Assembly: GCA_963788505.1 (NCBI GenBank)
Contig: CAWBGY010000006.1
Span: 1-64,000 of the forward strand
Origin: JAIQFF01 sp963788505
GTDB taxonomy: Bacteria; Acidobacteriota; Terriglobia; Terriglobales; Acidobacteriaceae
Length of the DNA stretch: 64,000 nucleotides
Direction of reading: 5' to 3'
Part shown: piece after piece, positions 33,567 through 43,368 of the stretch
Position numbering within the stretch: position 1 is the first letter of the stretch
Layout: each line of letters begins with the position of its first letter
Notes under the pieces: generated by a model
Told to the model about the DNA's origin: nothing
Database searches by the model: none
The model's input: only the letters and a program-made list of their open reading frames with translations
Made by a program: the position numbers and the translations under genes

Positions 33567-35116
33567 CGCTCGTCCGCAACCGCTGCCAGGGACTTTTGCG
33601 GTGCAAAACCAATCAGGCTGCGGCCGATCTGCCAGCCTCGCTGGCGCTCCTGGCTGGTGTAGGCCGTCATCACACACAAGGCAAGATAGGCCAGGTACGA
33701 GAAAGTGAACGCCAGGGCCAGAGACAAGAAGCTGTCGATCAGCGGTTTAAGCCAGAACCAGCACAGTCCTCCGAGCAGAACGGCGGATATCCAAGGGGCG
33801 AGAAAGCACTGGCGCAATAAGGCGAAGACGGACACCTTCACCATGTTTCGGCTGACCCACCAGAGGGAAGCCACAAAGACAAAGCCGTAGGCGGCCACAA
33901 ATGCCAGCGCCACGCCGGCTGTGCCCCAGAGGTGAAGCCACCAAAGGCTGGCGCCGACATGCAGGACAATGGCGACGCCGAAAATCTTCACACACACACT
34001 GGGTTTCGCTCCCCCGGCGATAATTGCGGTGTACGGAACGGTCACGTAACAAGAAAGAAGGATTCCAACCGCCAGCAGGGCCAGAAGGGTCGTACTGTTC
34101 GAGGCGAATTCAGGGCTGATCCAGTAGCTCACGAGTTCTCGGCCCAGCACCACCAGCAACATCGTCACTCCGGTTGCCATCACCGCCAGGGCTTTCGTGG
34201 CTTGTACGTAACTGTGCTGCAAGTCGCGCGAGTTGGTGACAGCCTTGCCGCTAAAGACCGGAAAGAACGCCTGTGAGACGCTGCCCGAGATGTACCACTG
34301 CTTCGAGGTAATGTCGAAGGCCATGGTGTAGTAACCGACTAACGACAAAGGAAAGAAAATCCCGATAAGAAAACGGTCGGCATAAAGAAAAATCACATTG
34401 GCAAAGACCCAGCTCACGGTGGAAACCACTCCCAGAGCCAGCAACTGCCGGGCAATCTCACGGTCCCATCCAAGACTGATTTCGATCCGGCCGGCGAAAT
34501 AATAGCGGGTATACCACCAGAGCCCGGTTGCGTGGAGATAGCACACCGCCACATTGATCGCGATGATCGCGACCACGGAGTAGCCGCTCACGATCGCCGC
34601 CACGCTCAACCCGATCTTCAGAGTGTTGGCGATCATATTACCGGCGCTGAGGAAGGCTATGCGGTGATGGCCGGCCAGAACGCCGTCGAAAAGAATCCGC
34701 AGCAGTACCGGTATCAATCCCGCCGCCGTGAGGGTAAATGCCAGGGTCGCCTGCTTCTGCATCTGTTCACGAATGGTGAACACGTGTTTCACCAACAGGG
34801 GCGCCAGCAGGAGAAGCACGGCGGTGCCAACCACTCCCATGGTCGCACTCACCGTCAACGCGGTCTTGACGAACTTCTGGGTGCGCACAACCTGATCGCG
34901 TTCGTAATCTTCGGCGATAAACTTCGAGGCAGCGCGTCCGACTCCGAGATCGGCGACCGCCGCGAATCCGATCAGGGCGAGACTCAGAGCCAGGAGGCCA
35001 TAGCGCTCAGGGCCCAGCCCGCGAACCAAAATGGGGAGTGCGATCAGGCCCAACAATGCAGTCCAAGCCTGGGCAAGCAGTCCCGAGCCAACATTTTTGA
35101 CGATGCGTTCAGACAT
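33563..35116 (-). CDS. Wzx-type flippase (MOP superfamily)
   Basis: 517 residues with about fourteen membrane helices. The start 'NVGSGLLAQAWTALLGLIAL' and 'GRAASKFIAEDYER' are typical of polysaccharide_synt/Wzx proteins. It flips lipid-linked repeat units to the periplasm. It directly follows the Wzz-like gene (gap of zero) and overlaps the polymerase start. Confidence 0.88.
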   Translation of the reverse strand: MSERIVKNVGSGLLAQAWTALLGLIALPILVRGLGPERYGLLALSLALIGFAAVADLGVGRAASKFIAEDYERDQVVRTQKFVKTALTVSATMGVVGTAVLLLLAPLLVKHVFTIREQMQKQATLAFTLTAAGLIPVLLRILFDGVLAGHHRIAFLSAGNMIANTLKIGLSVAAIVSGYSVVAIIAINVAVCYLHATGLWWYTRYYFAGRIEISLGWDREIARQLLALGVVSTVSWVFANVIFLYADRFLIGIFFPLSLVGYYTMAFDITSKQWYISGSVSQAFFPVFSGKAVTNSRDLQHSYVQATKALAVMATGVTMLLVVLGRELVSYWISPEFASNSTTLLALLAVGILLSCYVTVPYTAIIAGGAKPSVCVKIFGVAIVLHVGASLWWLHLWGTAGVALAFVAAYGFVFVASLWWVSRNMVKVSVFALLRQCFLAPWISAVLLGGLCWFWLKPLIDSFLSLALAFTFSYLAYLALCVMTAYTSQERQRGWQIGRSLIGFAPQKSLAAVADER

Positions 35117-36481
35117 TCAAGGGCGATCGCGGTGATTTCGCTGGAATTTGGTGCGCAAGCGCTGCAGACGTTGCTGCAGCCGCGAATAGGCCGGGCGCGT
35201 GTCATACCAGACCTCCATCGCGCCCCGTTTGAGCGGATCATTCGGACTCACCTGTTGCCAGGCTGCGTTGCCCACGATGTAGATCGCGCCCAGGCAGAAC
35301 GAAACGAGCAGACCGAGGGCCACAATGATGAGGCGTGGAGGACCAGACTTCTTTTCGGGAACGTCGGCTGGGTCCATTACCTTTACGCTAGGGATCTCTT
35401 TCGCTTCCTCGATCCGCGCCATTTCGTACTGCTGGGTAAGAGTTTCAAAGACCGCTTCCCGGAGTTTGAGTTCCCGGTAAAGATCGGCGTAGGTCACACC
35501 CAAGGCCGGCAGCTTACGGAAGCTCGGGTACGAAGAGTTGTCCGAGGTTTCATTGCCCGACGTCAGCCCAGGGTCTGCGCCGCGAAACTCTGCGATCTGC
35601 CGGCGCAGCTCCGCGATCCGGGCATTGATTGCTTTTACCCGAACATTGTTGTCGGTGTAGATCGCTTCCAGGCCTCGCAGTTGAGTTTCGTCGGCGATCA
35701 ACTCTCCCTGCAGCGCGACCGCCGCTCCCAACATGGCCTTGCCTTGTTCCTTCGGGTCGATCGCGGTGTTCTTGATGGAGAAGTCGCTGAGCTGTTTGGC
35801 GGCGGCATCGAGCTCTTTCTTGACAATCTCCAATCGTTCCTCGATAAACACGCGCTCCCGATGGGCCGCTGAGGTGTTCACCAGGGCCAGAAGCCGATTA
35901 AGTTCATCCACGTAAGCCCGCGCCAGATCGGCGGCGCGGCGGGGATTCCGGTCATCCACGGCTATGGTGATGATTCCGCTCTTGCGGTCCTCTGAAATGT
36001 CGGTTCGGTCGGCAAGCTTGTCCCGGGCATCGGCTTCCTTTCGGACCCAATAGACCTTTTTCAGATCGAACTTATTGACCAGACTGTCGGCAATACTGCG
36101 ACTGCGCAGAACTCCGACAAAGAGCGCGCCGGTGTTGTTCCCACCCAGGAGATTGGACGCCAAACCGGCAACGCCGCCGCTGGCCTTGGCCAGCAGGCCT
36201 GCCATCATCGCCATCTCCGAGCTACCCCCGTGCATGTCAGGAGCCATCAAGCGAGTGGACGACTCGTAAGTGTTCGGAATCACGAAGGCAATCACCAGGG
36301 TCAGCAGTGTGCCCACGACCACGATCTTCCTTAGCGTTTGCCGATTTCGCCACAACAAAATAGCAGCGTTCAGCAGAGCTGAATGCTCGGTTGTTGTGCC
36401 TTCCGTATCGCCGACAGCAGTGGGCGAGTATTCCGGAGAGGGCTCCAGTTCGTGCACTACGGTATTTCGCAGGCGATCCAT
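35117..36481 (-). CDS. Wzz/GumC-like chain-length determinant (PCP), no kinase domain
   Basis: 454 residues from an ATG at 36481 that overlaps the previous stop by one base. The first helix (about residues 54-72: VVVGTLLTLVIAFVIPNTYE) is followed by the 'ESSTRLMAP' Wzz motif. A long coiled-coil periplasmic part follows (about 190-370), then the 'DPADVPEKKSGPPR' proline motif and a second helix (LIIVALGLLVSFCLGAIYIV). It lacks the C-terminal BY-kinase, so chain-length control must use a separate kinase or none. Confidence 0.88.
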   Translation of the reverse strand: MDRLRNTVVHELEPSPEYSPTAVGDTEGTTTEHSALLNAAILLWRNRQTLRKIVVVGTLLTLVIAFVIPNTYESSTRLMAPDMHGGSSEMAMMAGLLAKASGGVAGLASNLLGGNNTGALFVGVLRSRSIADSLVNKFDLKKVYWVRKEADARDKLADRTDISEDRKSGIITIAVDDRNPRRAADLARAYVDELNRLLALVNTSAAHRERVFIEERLEIVKKELDAAAKQLSDFSIKNTAIDPKEQGKAMLGAAVALQGELIADETQLRGLEAIYTDNNVRVKAINARIAELRRQIAEFRGADPGLTSGNETSDNSSYPSFRKLPALGVTYADLYRELKLREAVFETLTQQYEMARIEEAKEIPSVKVMDPADVPEKKSGPPRLIIVALGLLVSFCLGAIYIVGNAAWQQVSPNDPLKRGAMEVWYDTRPAYSRLQQRLQRLRTKFQRNHRDRP

Positions 36482-39024
36482 CAAGGCCGGTGCCTCCACT
36501 TCGGATAGAAGGTAAAACCCAGCGAGACGGCCAGGTTCGACTTGGTGGTGGGGGCGAGCAAGGGGAAATTCCAGCGCTCATACTGGGCCGTGGCGGAAAG
36601 GGCCAAGTCGGGCCGCAGCATGAAGTCGCTCCGCAGAGAGATGTCATCCAGTCTGCCGCCTTTGAGAAAATCGCGATCCACGCCCTGGTGCCGGTATCCG
36701 AGTTGAATCTTGCTCTGGGGTGACAGCCAGTACGTGCTCCACAATTGGACTCCGCGCCCGGCTCTTCCTACCCAATTTCCGATCATGTCCCCGTAGTTGG
36801 TGTATCCGCTGCGATAGATGATGTTCTGATAGTTGGAGCCCAGGGCCAATCCCGGGACGTCGGTATAAACGCCTTCGGCCCGGAAGTCGAATTTGGGCAT
36901 GCGGGGAAGTTGTGACAGATAGAGTCCAGGACTCCATGCGCAGCGAGTGGGAGCGGCTAAGGGTGACACGTCATCATCACAAAACGAGTCCGAATAAAGA
37001 GTCGCGTATTTTCTAAGGTGGGGAAGACGATAACTGAAGTCAAAACCGCTGCGGCGATCGCCCTCGTCTCCGCTGACGCTGACGCCCGAGCCCGCCGCAC
37101 TCCCCAAGGCACTAAAGCTCTTCCAGAAAGTTCCCAGCGTAAAAGGATGGCCCAACCCGCCAAGTACCACGGTGCGGGAGAATCCGAACTCCAGGTTCGG
37201 CGTGGGTTTGAAGCTCAATTTCTGTCCGTGCACGTAGGGTTGCGGCTGGAACGCATTGGGTCCCACCACGCCGTTGGCGTTGACGATGTATTGCTGGCCT
37301 GCCAGTTGCCCCAGGAAAAATTCGCTTCGCGCTGGACCTAGCCAGTGCAGGAAACTGGGGAGTCTGAATGGCGTCGGAGTTGAGATTCGCAGCATCGTAA
37401 TGGGCTCCGCATTGGTACTCCACATCATGGAGCCGGTTTCCGTTGGACCCCACCACAGCGCCTGCTTGCCGAAGGAAAACTGAATTCCCCTGAGAGTCAG
37501 ACTCACGTAACCCTCCAGGATGCGAGCCCGGTCCGACGCGGGGAAGGACGTGTAGGCAGCGGCCGGCACGCCTTCCTGGCTGGCGACCGCCTGACGCACG
37601 TCCGCGGGTGATCCGGCGGCGAAGGGGGCGTGCTGATATTCGGCGCGCAAGTAGAACGAGAAGGGGCCGGCGGTACCATAGCCGGAAAGGCCGCTGTAGG
37701 TGTTTGCGCCTTCCTGGAACGGCCGGCCGTAGTTGTTCACGATGGTGCTGCCGAAGTTGTAGCTGTCGGTAAGGGGCGCACCGGAGATGCTGGTGACCCG
37801 GCTGTAGACCGACTCTACCCGCAGGTCGAGGTTGGGGCCGCCGTCGAGGGTCGACTGCTCAGAGAGGAACTCGCCTTGCAGAGATCGATAGACGTCGGCG
37901 GCCTGCCTGCCACTCGGTTCATCGTCAGACATTCGCGGGCCCGCCTCTTCCAGCAAACGGGCGCACTCCATTCGTGTCCAGGGACGCTGTCCCATCATTT
38001 CTGTTTGTACATAGCCCCACGCCGCCAGGCGCTCGAAGGCGGGATAAATCCAACTATCCAACGGCACGTAGGGCGAGCCCATGTTTTCCGGAGAGTGCTG
38101 CTTCGGTTCACCAGGTTGGGGCGCGGACGAACCCCACCCTGTGCCACCGAGTTCGGGGTCATGGTGGGCGCGGTAAATCTGGCGCCCGAGATACCATCCC
38201 AATGCGCTGCCCACCACAACATCGGATGGAAAATGTTGCTTGCCGGTGACCCGGGTGACGGTGATTCCCGACGCCAAACCGTAAGCCAGGAGCTTGGTGA
38301 GCGGGCCCGGATATTCGTGGGCGAGAACACTGGCCACCGACCAGGCGACCGCCGAATGTTCCGAGGGAAACGAACTGCCGCCCTGGAAGAAAGCTCCGTT
38401 GCCGTTGCCGACCTCTGGCCGAGGCCGCTGAGTGAGGCCCTTCAGCGCATAGCTCACAACCGTGCTGTTGATGGCGGCCTCGGTACTCAGAAATCCGGCT
38501 TCGCGCAGGTGGTCATTGCGGGTGAAATGGCCCCACACGAACGCCGCCCCCGCCGTTCCGACCAGGGAGTACACGGCAAAGTCGGAAAAGTTTTGACTAT
38601 GTTTAAGCTGGCTGGGCGAATCAGGCACTTGTTTTGAAATCCAACTGTCGGCGGCGATCAGCGTTCCCGCGAAAGCCAGGAACGGCAGGGCTCGTTCGGT
38701 GCCTTCCCGCGACAAATGAAGGGGAGACGTCCAGAAGGTTTGCTGGTCTCGGCCGAGATGCTTCAGAAAACTCCAACCGATCCGGTTTTGTGGATCTTCA
38801 CCGGGAGGCAAGAGGCCCCAATTGCTCACCGCGCCGCGTCGAATCGGGGGCACGGCCACAAGTGAAAAGGGTGGCGAAAGCGAAGCCTGGCTCGGTGGAA
38901 GCAGCTGAGGACCCGCCACGGCTGAGGTTTGGGCCTCGGTCTGGCTTTCAGCCCGCTGCCCGGCGGCGATCAATGAGGCGCCCATGAGGAACAGAGGAAG
39001 TACGGAGATCTTTAGTCCACCCAT
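36481..39024 (-). CDS. PAP2-phosphatase fused to a Wzi-like outer-membrane barrel
   Basis: 847 residues with a signal peptide. The PAP2 core carries K195-x6-R202-P203, 'PSEH' with His223 and R258...H264...D268 ('TRVTGKQHFPSD'), the full acid-phosphatase triad. After a linker comes 'YVPLDSWIYPAFERLAAWGY' and 'RPWTRMECARLLEEA', then a long beta-rich region resembling Wzi, which anchors capsule on the surface. The phosphatase could recycle undecaprenyl pyrophosphate in the periplasm while the barrel holds the polymer. It sits between the SLBB exporter and Wzz genes. Confidence 0.85.
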   Translation of the reverse strand: MGGLKISVLPLFLMGASLIAAGQRAESQTEAQTSAVAGPQLLPPSQASLSPPFSLVAVPPIRRGAVSNWGLLPPGEDPQNRIGWSFLKHLGRDQQTFWTSPLHLSREGTERALPFLAFAGTLIAADSWISKQVPDSPSQLKHSQNFSDFAVYSLVGTAGAAFVWGHFTRNDHLREAGFLSTEAAINSTVVSYALKGLTQRPRPEVGNGNGAFFQGGSSFPSEHSAVAWSVASVLAHEYPGPLTKLLAYGLASGITVTRVTGKQHFPSDVVVGSALGWYLGRQIYRAHHDPELGGTGWGSSAPQPGEPKQHSPENMGSPYVPLDSWIYPAFERLAAWGYVQTEMMGQRPWTRMECARLLEEAGPRMSDDEPSGRQAADVYRSLQGEFLSEQSTLDGGPNLDLRVESVYSRVTSISGAPLTDSYNFGSTIVNNYGRPFQEGANTYSGLSGYGTAGPFSFYLRAEYQHAPFAAGSPADVRQAVASQEGVPAAAYTSFPASDRARILEGYVSLTLRGIQFSFGKQALWWGPTETGSMMWSTNAEPITMLRISTPTPFRLPSFLHWLGPARSEFFLGQLAGQQYIVNANGVVGPNAFQPQPYVHGQKLSFKPTPNLEFGFSRTVVLGGLGHPFTLGTFWKSFSALGSAAGSGVSVSGDEGDRRSGFDFSYRLPHLRKYATLYSDSFCDDDVSPLAAPTRCAWSPGLYLSQLPRMPKFDFRAEGVYTDVPGLALGSNYQNIIYRSGYTNYGDMIGNWVGRAGRGVQLWSTYWLSPQSKIQLGYRHQGVDRDFLKGGRLDDISLRSDFMLRPDLALSATAQYERWNFPLLAPTTKSNLAVSLGFTFYPKWRHRP

Positions 39025-39043
39025 GGAAGACCGCCGGGCTGGG

Positions 39044-42000
39044 TCAGAATCCTTTGGCGACCTGGATACCGATCCCTATTGCCGAAACCAGTTGGCTGGT
39101 TTGCAGAATCGTTTTCCATTTATCGGTGCCGCTGAAAGCCTTCTCGGGCACCATGACCAGGTCACCCGGCCGCAATTCCGTGCTCAATGCGCCTCCACCC
39201 CATACTCCTCCTGAACCTCCGACTACCGAGCCATCGGCCCGGATGACAAATGCTTCTTTCTTTTTTGCCATCAGAGTGGGACCGCCGGCCTGCCCGAGAT
39301 ACCATTCAGCGCTCTTGCCCGGGCGATAGGTGATCGCAGTTGGGTTGTAAACCGCTCCATCCACCATCACGAAGGTGGGCTGCTTGGGAATGATCAAGAC
39401 ATCGCCGGCGCGCATCTGCAAGTCGGCGGGGGTGTTGGCCCAGCGGGTTACGTCGTTGGAGATATGCACGACCATGCGCCCCGCGGGCGGCGTGTTCTGC
39501 AACTTTTGCAGGGTCGTTTGCCATTGCGCCAGGGCAGCGTCTTTCGCCATTTTTTGGTCGGTATCGGTTTCCGGAATGAGTTTCAGCGCGTTGCCTTCAT
39601 TTTGTACCCGCCGGATCAGGTCCGCTCGAGTTTTCTCTTCCAACTCTCTTACCTGGACCCGAACCAGAATTGCGCCGTAGGGATAAGCGTCCACCCGCAT
39701 TCCTCCGGACCGCTCCAGAATGGAACTGAGCCTCTCCCCTTCCCGGATGCCGTATGTTCCGGGGTGCATGATCTCGCCCTGGACGGTGACCGAAGAGCCG
39801 ATATCATTCCAGCCCGCGACCTGGGGGATGGTGAGCACGTCGCCATCGCGCAGTCTCACATCCTGGTCGGGCACACCCGACAGCGCCTTCGCGATATTGA
39901 TTTCGCGCTGCTCGCCCATCTGCTTCTGGCCATCCTGTTCCAGATATCGCATCAGGTCCGCCGCCTGGCTGTCGGCGCTGCGCTTAAGTCCGCCCGCCAG
40001 CCGCACCAAGTCGGCCGCGGTCATTCCCTCGCCCAAGGGATACTTGCCCGGCCGACCTACCTCTCCCTGGATGGTGACGGCTGCCGGGTCGGTCTTGGCC
40101 AGATTGCGATGGATAAATACCCGGTCCTTGGATTCAAGCAATACGTTGTGCAGCTGATCGCCGGAAAGCGCCCGGGACAGGTCGACGCTGATAACGGTTA
40201 ATTTGCCGTCACTGGTGTGACGGAAGATTTGCGCGTCCTGTAATTCGGCGTCGGGCGTGAGCCCCCCAGCCAGGTAAACCGCATCGCGCAGGTGAGTAAC
40301 GCCATTGGTGACGTGGTCGCCCGGATCGCGGACTTCACCACTTACCGAGATCACTGGCGGATCCTCGAAATCATATCGTCCGAAAACCCGGATGGTATCG
40401 AAGGGTTTCAACGCCAGATCCTGGTCCTTGCCTTCCATGGCGTCTGCGAGATTGAACGCCAGGATCATCGGACTGTAGTCGGGAGCTTGCAGGCGAATGA
40501 TCTCGGCATGACGTTTGGAGGGCTCAGGAAGGAGGTCACTATAAGACTGAAGGATATCGGTGACTTTCATACCCTCGCGGTAGGGATACTTGCCGGGATG
40601 GAACACGTGGCCATCGAGGTAAACGGTTTGATCGGAGTAAGGCAGGATGGGCGAGATCCGTACCTGGTCGCCGTCCTGTATCTGGAACTTTTCCAACTCG
40701 CTGTTGACCGCCTGCTGATTGTCGGTTTCAGGCAGATCAAGACGCAGCATGGTGCGTTTTTCGTGGGCCACCAGCCGGTCGACATCCACGTGCCGCAATG
40801 TTCCCGAAGGCAGCACACCGCCGGCGAGTTCGAGCACCTCCGCCAGACTTCTTTCCCCAGCCACTTCGTAGATTGCGGGACGACGCACCATTCCCTGGAT
40901 CGTGACTTGCGCTCCCATGGGAGGAACCAGAATCGTGTCGCCCGACTGAATGCCCGCCAACTGCCCGTGAATTCCATGCAGCAGAAGATCGTAGGCGTCA
41001 ATCTCCTGCACCAGTTGTTTGCCCCGGTAATGCCGCAAGTGACGGAGCGACCCACGCGATGTCGGCCCTCCGGCTGCGTAGAGCGCATTCAGAGGGGTCG
41101 AAAGGGAGCTGATATCGTAGGCACCCGGGCTGGCTACGTCGCCGACCACGTACACCCGCACCGAACGAATGCGGGCCAGGGAAATATCCGCTTCAACGTC
41201 ACGGAACTGGGTGCGCAGTACCGATTGCACGAGGTGCTGAACATCGCCCAGGCTTCGGCCTGCCACCTGCACCGCGCCCACTTCAGGCAAGGCAACGCCT
41301 CCTTCCCGGTCAACCACTCTGCGCAAGCGCTGGGTAACTCCGCCCCAAAGTTCGATACTCAATCCGTCGCCCGGCCCGAGGACATAGTCCGGACCTGCCG
41401 GAAGATCCATGGGCAGGCTTTCTGAATTGCCCGTGCCATTGCGGAAGACGTCCATGCCGAATCGTTCCAGCACAGCGGGCCGTTGGGAAACCTGGGCATA
41501 GAGATCGTAGAGCGAAGGTACGTTGGCGTATGGATTGGGGCGGTGGCGGATCAGCGGACGATCCTCATTCAAATCGACAATCCCAGGCAAGGGTCGGCGC
41601 TGGTTGTCGAGCGTGGCCTGCCGCGGGCCCTGGGTCATTGGGTTGGACCGGTCCAAGCCCAGGTCCGGTATCTGCAGAGGGAGGCGCGATAGTCCGCCGG
41701 CATCCGAGTTTCCCATGGGGAGTCCGAGCGCAGGCGCCATCGAGGATCCGAACGATGATCCGAACGACGATCCGAACGACGACCCAAACTGCGGAACCGT
41801 ATCCTCGTCTGGCGATTGCCCCAGAACATTCTGGGGTACGCCCCCTGCAGGAGAACTCACCCGCAGGAGTTGGGAGAGTTCCTCGGGACGAATCTGAGAC
41901 AGCGCACCGGCTCCGCCTCCGAAGCCGTCAAAGCTGTCCTGGTCCTGGTCGAAACTTGTCCGCTCAACCGCGCGCGCCGGGTTCTGCGGCGCCGAATTTT

Positions 42001-42616
42001 GAGGATAAGGAGATGGTGCCGCGGGCGCGGCAGGTTGGCGCGAAGTTGAACTGGCCGCCGGCAGGGCATAATTCTGGAAGTCGTTGTCGTGCTTTTCCCA
42101 ATAAGCATCCTCCTGATTCTGGTTCGCTGCGGCTGGGGCTGCTGCCGCTTGCGGCGCAGCGATTGGCGTCAAGCCCTTTTGCGCGGCCAAGTCCCGCTCT
42201 TTTTCAAGTTCTTCCCTGGTGGGCTTCGCTCGGATGTAGGAACGATCTTCGATTTCCCGGGTAGCCAGAATGCGGATATTTTCGTCTTCCCTCAGGAGTC
42301 GGAACAGGGCCTCATCGGTCAAATCAGCAGGGTCAAGCAATCGTCCCTGCTCGAAGGCTTTGCGCACCAGCATCTTCTTGACTTGCAGGAGCAAGCCGGG
42401 CTCGCGTTGCAGGATGTCGAGAATTCGTTCAGCGGAGAGCGAGACCCTTTCCTCAGCTTCTTTCTCGGCCCAGCTGGGGCCGGCCTTTTCACTTTGCGCA
42501 GAGATGCGAGAGTAGTCGCGATCACCTTGCGCACGCGACTCGACCGTGACACCGCAGACCAGGACTAAGAGGCAGATGGACAGGATTTTCTTAGGAATTA
42601 GCACATCGAATACCAC
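39044..42616 (-). CDS. Polysaccharide export protein with many SLBB domains (Wza-like)
   Basis: 1190 residues, about three times Wza. GTG at 42616, GGAGGT upstream. A signal peptide (ILSICLLVLVCGVTVES) is followed by a long disordered region, rich in Ala, Gln and Pro to about residue 390. The Poly_export domain is 'DYVLGPGDGLSIELWGG...VALPEVGAVQVAGRSL'. At least five SLBB repeats follow, each with the turn 'V...G.V..PG.Y' (for example 'VVGDVASPGAYDI', 'LDGHVFHPGKYPY', 'IQGEVGRPGKYPL', 'VQGEIMHPGTYGI'). No lipobox Cys is obvious. It would form the outer-membrane/periplasmic exit channel. Confidence 0.9.
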   Translation of the reverse strand: MVFDVLIPKKILSICLLVLVCGVTVESRAQGDRDYSRISAQSEKAGPSWAEKEAEERVSLSAERILDILQREPGLLLQVKKMLVRKAFEQGRLLDPADLTDEALFRLLREDENIRILATREIEDRSYIRAKPTREELEKERDLAAQKGLTPIAAPQAAAAPAAANQNQEDAYWEKHDNDFQNYALPAASSTSRQPAAPAAPSPYPQNSAPQNPARAVERTSFDQDQDSFDGFGGGAGALSQIRPEELSQLLRVSSPAGGVPQNVLGQSPDEDTVPQFGSSFGSSFGSSFGSSMAPALGLPMGNSDAGGLSRLPLQIPDLGLDRSNPMTQGPRQATLDNQRRPLPGIVDLNEDRPLIRHRPNPYANVPSLYDLYAQVSQRPAVLERFGMDVFRNGTGNSESLPMDLPAGPDYVLGPGDGLSIELWGGVTQRLRRVVDREGGVALPEVGAVQVAGRSLGDVQHLVQSVLRTQFRDVEADISLARIRSVRVYVVGDVASPGAYDISSLSTPLNALYAAGGPTSRGSLRHLRHYRGKQLVQEIDAYDLLLHGIHGQLAGIQSGDTILVPPMGAQVTIQGMVRRPAIYEVAGERSLAEVLELAGGVLPSGTLRHVDVDRLVAHEKRTMLRLDLPETDNQQAVNSELEKFQIQDGDQVRISPILPYSDQTVYLDGHVFHPGKYPYREGMKVTDILQSYSDLLPEPSKRHAEIIRLQAPDYSPMILAFNLADAMEGKDQDLALKPFDTIRVFGRYDFEDPPVISVSGEVRDPGDHVTNGVTHLRDAVYLAGGLTPDAELQDAQIFRHTSDGKLTVISVDLSRALSGDQLHNVLLESKDRVFIHRNLAKTDPAAVTIQGEVGRPGKYPLGEGMTAADLVRLAGGLKRSADSQAADLMRYLEQDGQKQMGEQREINIAKALSGVPDQDVRLRDGDVLTIPQVAGWNDIGSSVTVQGEIMHPGTYGIREGERLSSILERSGGMRVDAYPYGAILVRVQVRELEEKTRADLIRRVQNEGNALKLIPETDTDQKMAKDAALAQWQTTLQKLQNTPPAGRMVVHISNDVTRWANTPADLQMRAGDVLIIPKQPTFVMVDGAVYNPTAITYRPGKSAEWYLGQAGGPTLMAKKKEAFVIRADGSVVGGSGGVWGGGALSTELRPGDLVMVPEKAFSGTDKWKTILQTSQLVSAIGIGIQVAKGF
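41745..41792. repeat. Four 12-base tandem repeats inside the SLBB gene
   Basis: GATCCGAACGAY occurs three times in a row, with a fourth, changed copy. On the coding strand they give the peptide FGSS repeated (FGSSFGSSFGSS). They lie in the disordered region, so copy number may vary between strains. Confidence 0.85.
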
Positions 42617-42707
42617 GAGCGACCTCCGTTACTGGGCCGGCCATCAGAGCGAGGCAGAGACGCTGAGTGACGTCCTTGTGGGTAGCCAAGTTCTCTGCCT
42701 CCGGCAG

Positions 42708-43262
42708 TCATTGCAGGTCGGCCGCGTGCACTTCGGCGGCAACCGAACGCATGATGAGATCGATGGAGAGTACCAGCCGAAACTTATCCCGCTTGCGTAC
42801 GAGGATGCCCTCTGTGCCGGCCAGCGGGCCATGTTTCACGCGAACCTTTTGGCCGATTTTCAGGTAGGGACAGGGCTCCACACGTATGCCGTTCGCCACG
42901 CCCTTCCGCAGGGCTTCGACAGAGTCGTCATCGATTGCAGCGGGATGCCCACCGAAACTCACGAAACGCACCACGCTGGAAGTCTGCAGCACGCGCAGTC
43001 GATCCTGGGGACCGACGTGAACAAAGACGTATCCCGGAAATAGCGCGAGGTCCAGTTCCTTGAGACGGTCTTTCCAGCGGTGCACGGCGCGATAGAGTGG
43101 TAAGAAGCAGTCAATATTCCTTTCTTCTAATTGTCGAGCGACATGCTTTTCGTGGCGAGCACATGTGTAGGCTGCGTACCAGCGAAACGGCGCGCTAGTC
43201 TCGGTCTGCGTCGGTTGTGGACCGCCCGCCAATCCCGTAGCTTTAGTCGTTTCGATGAACAT
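42708..43262 (-). CDS. NusG-like antiterminator (RfaH/UpxY type)
   Basis: 184 residues from an ATG at 43262 with AGGA eight bases upstream. The NGN domain has 'RWYAAYTCARHEKHVARQL', 'CFLPLYRAVHRWKDR' and 'ALFPGYVFVHV'. The KOW domain has 'LKIGQKVRVKHGPLAGTEGI'. Specialised NusG paralogues at the head of long surface-polysaccharide operons let RNA polymerase read through to the end. The place directly before a 20 kb one-strand locus fits that job. Confidence 0.9.
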   Translation of the reverse strand: MFIETTKATGLAGGPQPTQTETSAPFRWYAAYTCARHEKHVARQLEERNIDCFLPLYRAVHRWKDRLKELDLALFPGYVFVHVGPQDRLRVLQTSSVVRFVSFGGHPAAIDDDSVEALRKGVANGIRVEPCPYLKIGQKVRVKHGPLAGTEGILVRKRDKFRLVLSIDLIMRSVAAEVHAADLQ

Positions 43263-43368
43263 GTTTATTCCTGTGCCCGGCTGTGGCTCCGCCCCCTCAC
43301 TTACAGGGCATCTGTGAGTTAAACCCTTTGACATCAACTACATAACGCAACAACTTGCCTCTGGCTGC

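Noticed and set aside
34532..35872. Open frame of 446 codons on the plus strand
   Set aside because: It is antisense to the Wzx and Wzz genes, Gln/His/Arg-rich, a typical shadow.
40292..41425. Open frame of 377 codons on the plus strand
   Set aside because: It is antisense to the SLBB repeats, with no motif of its own.
41745..41792. Short tandem repeats considered as a CRISPR-like array
   Set aside because: The units are 12 bases without spacers and stay in frame inside a protein gene.
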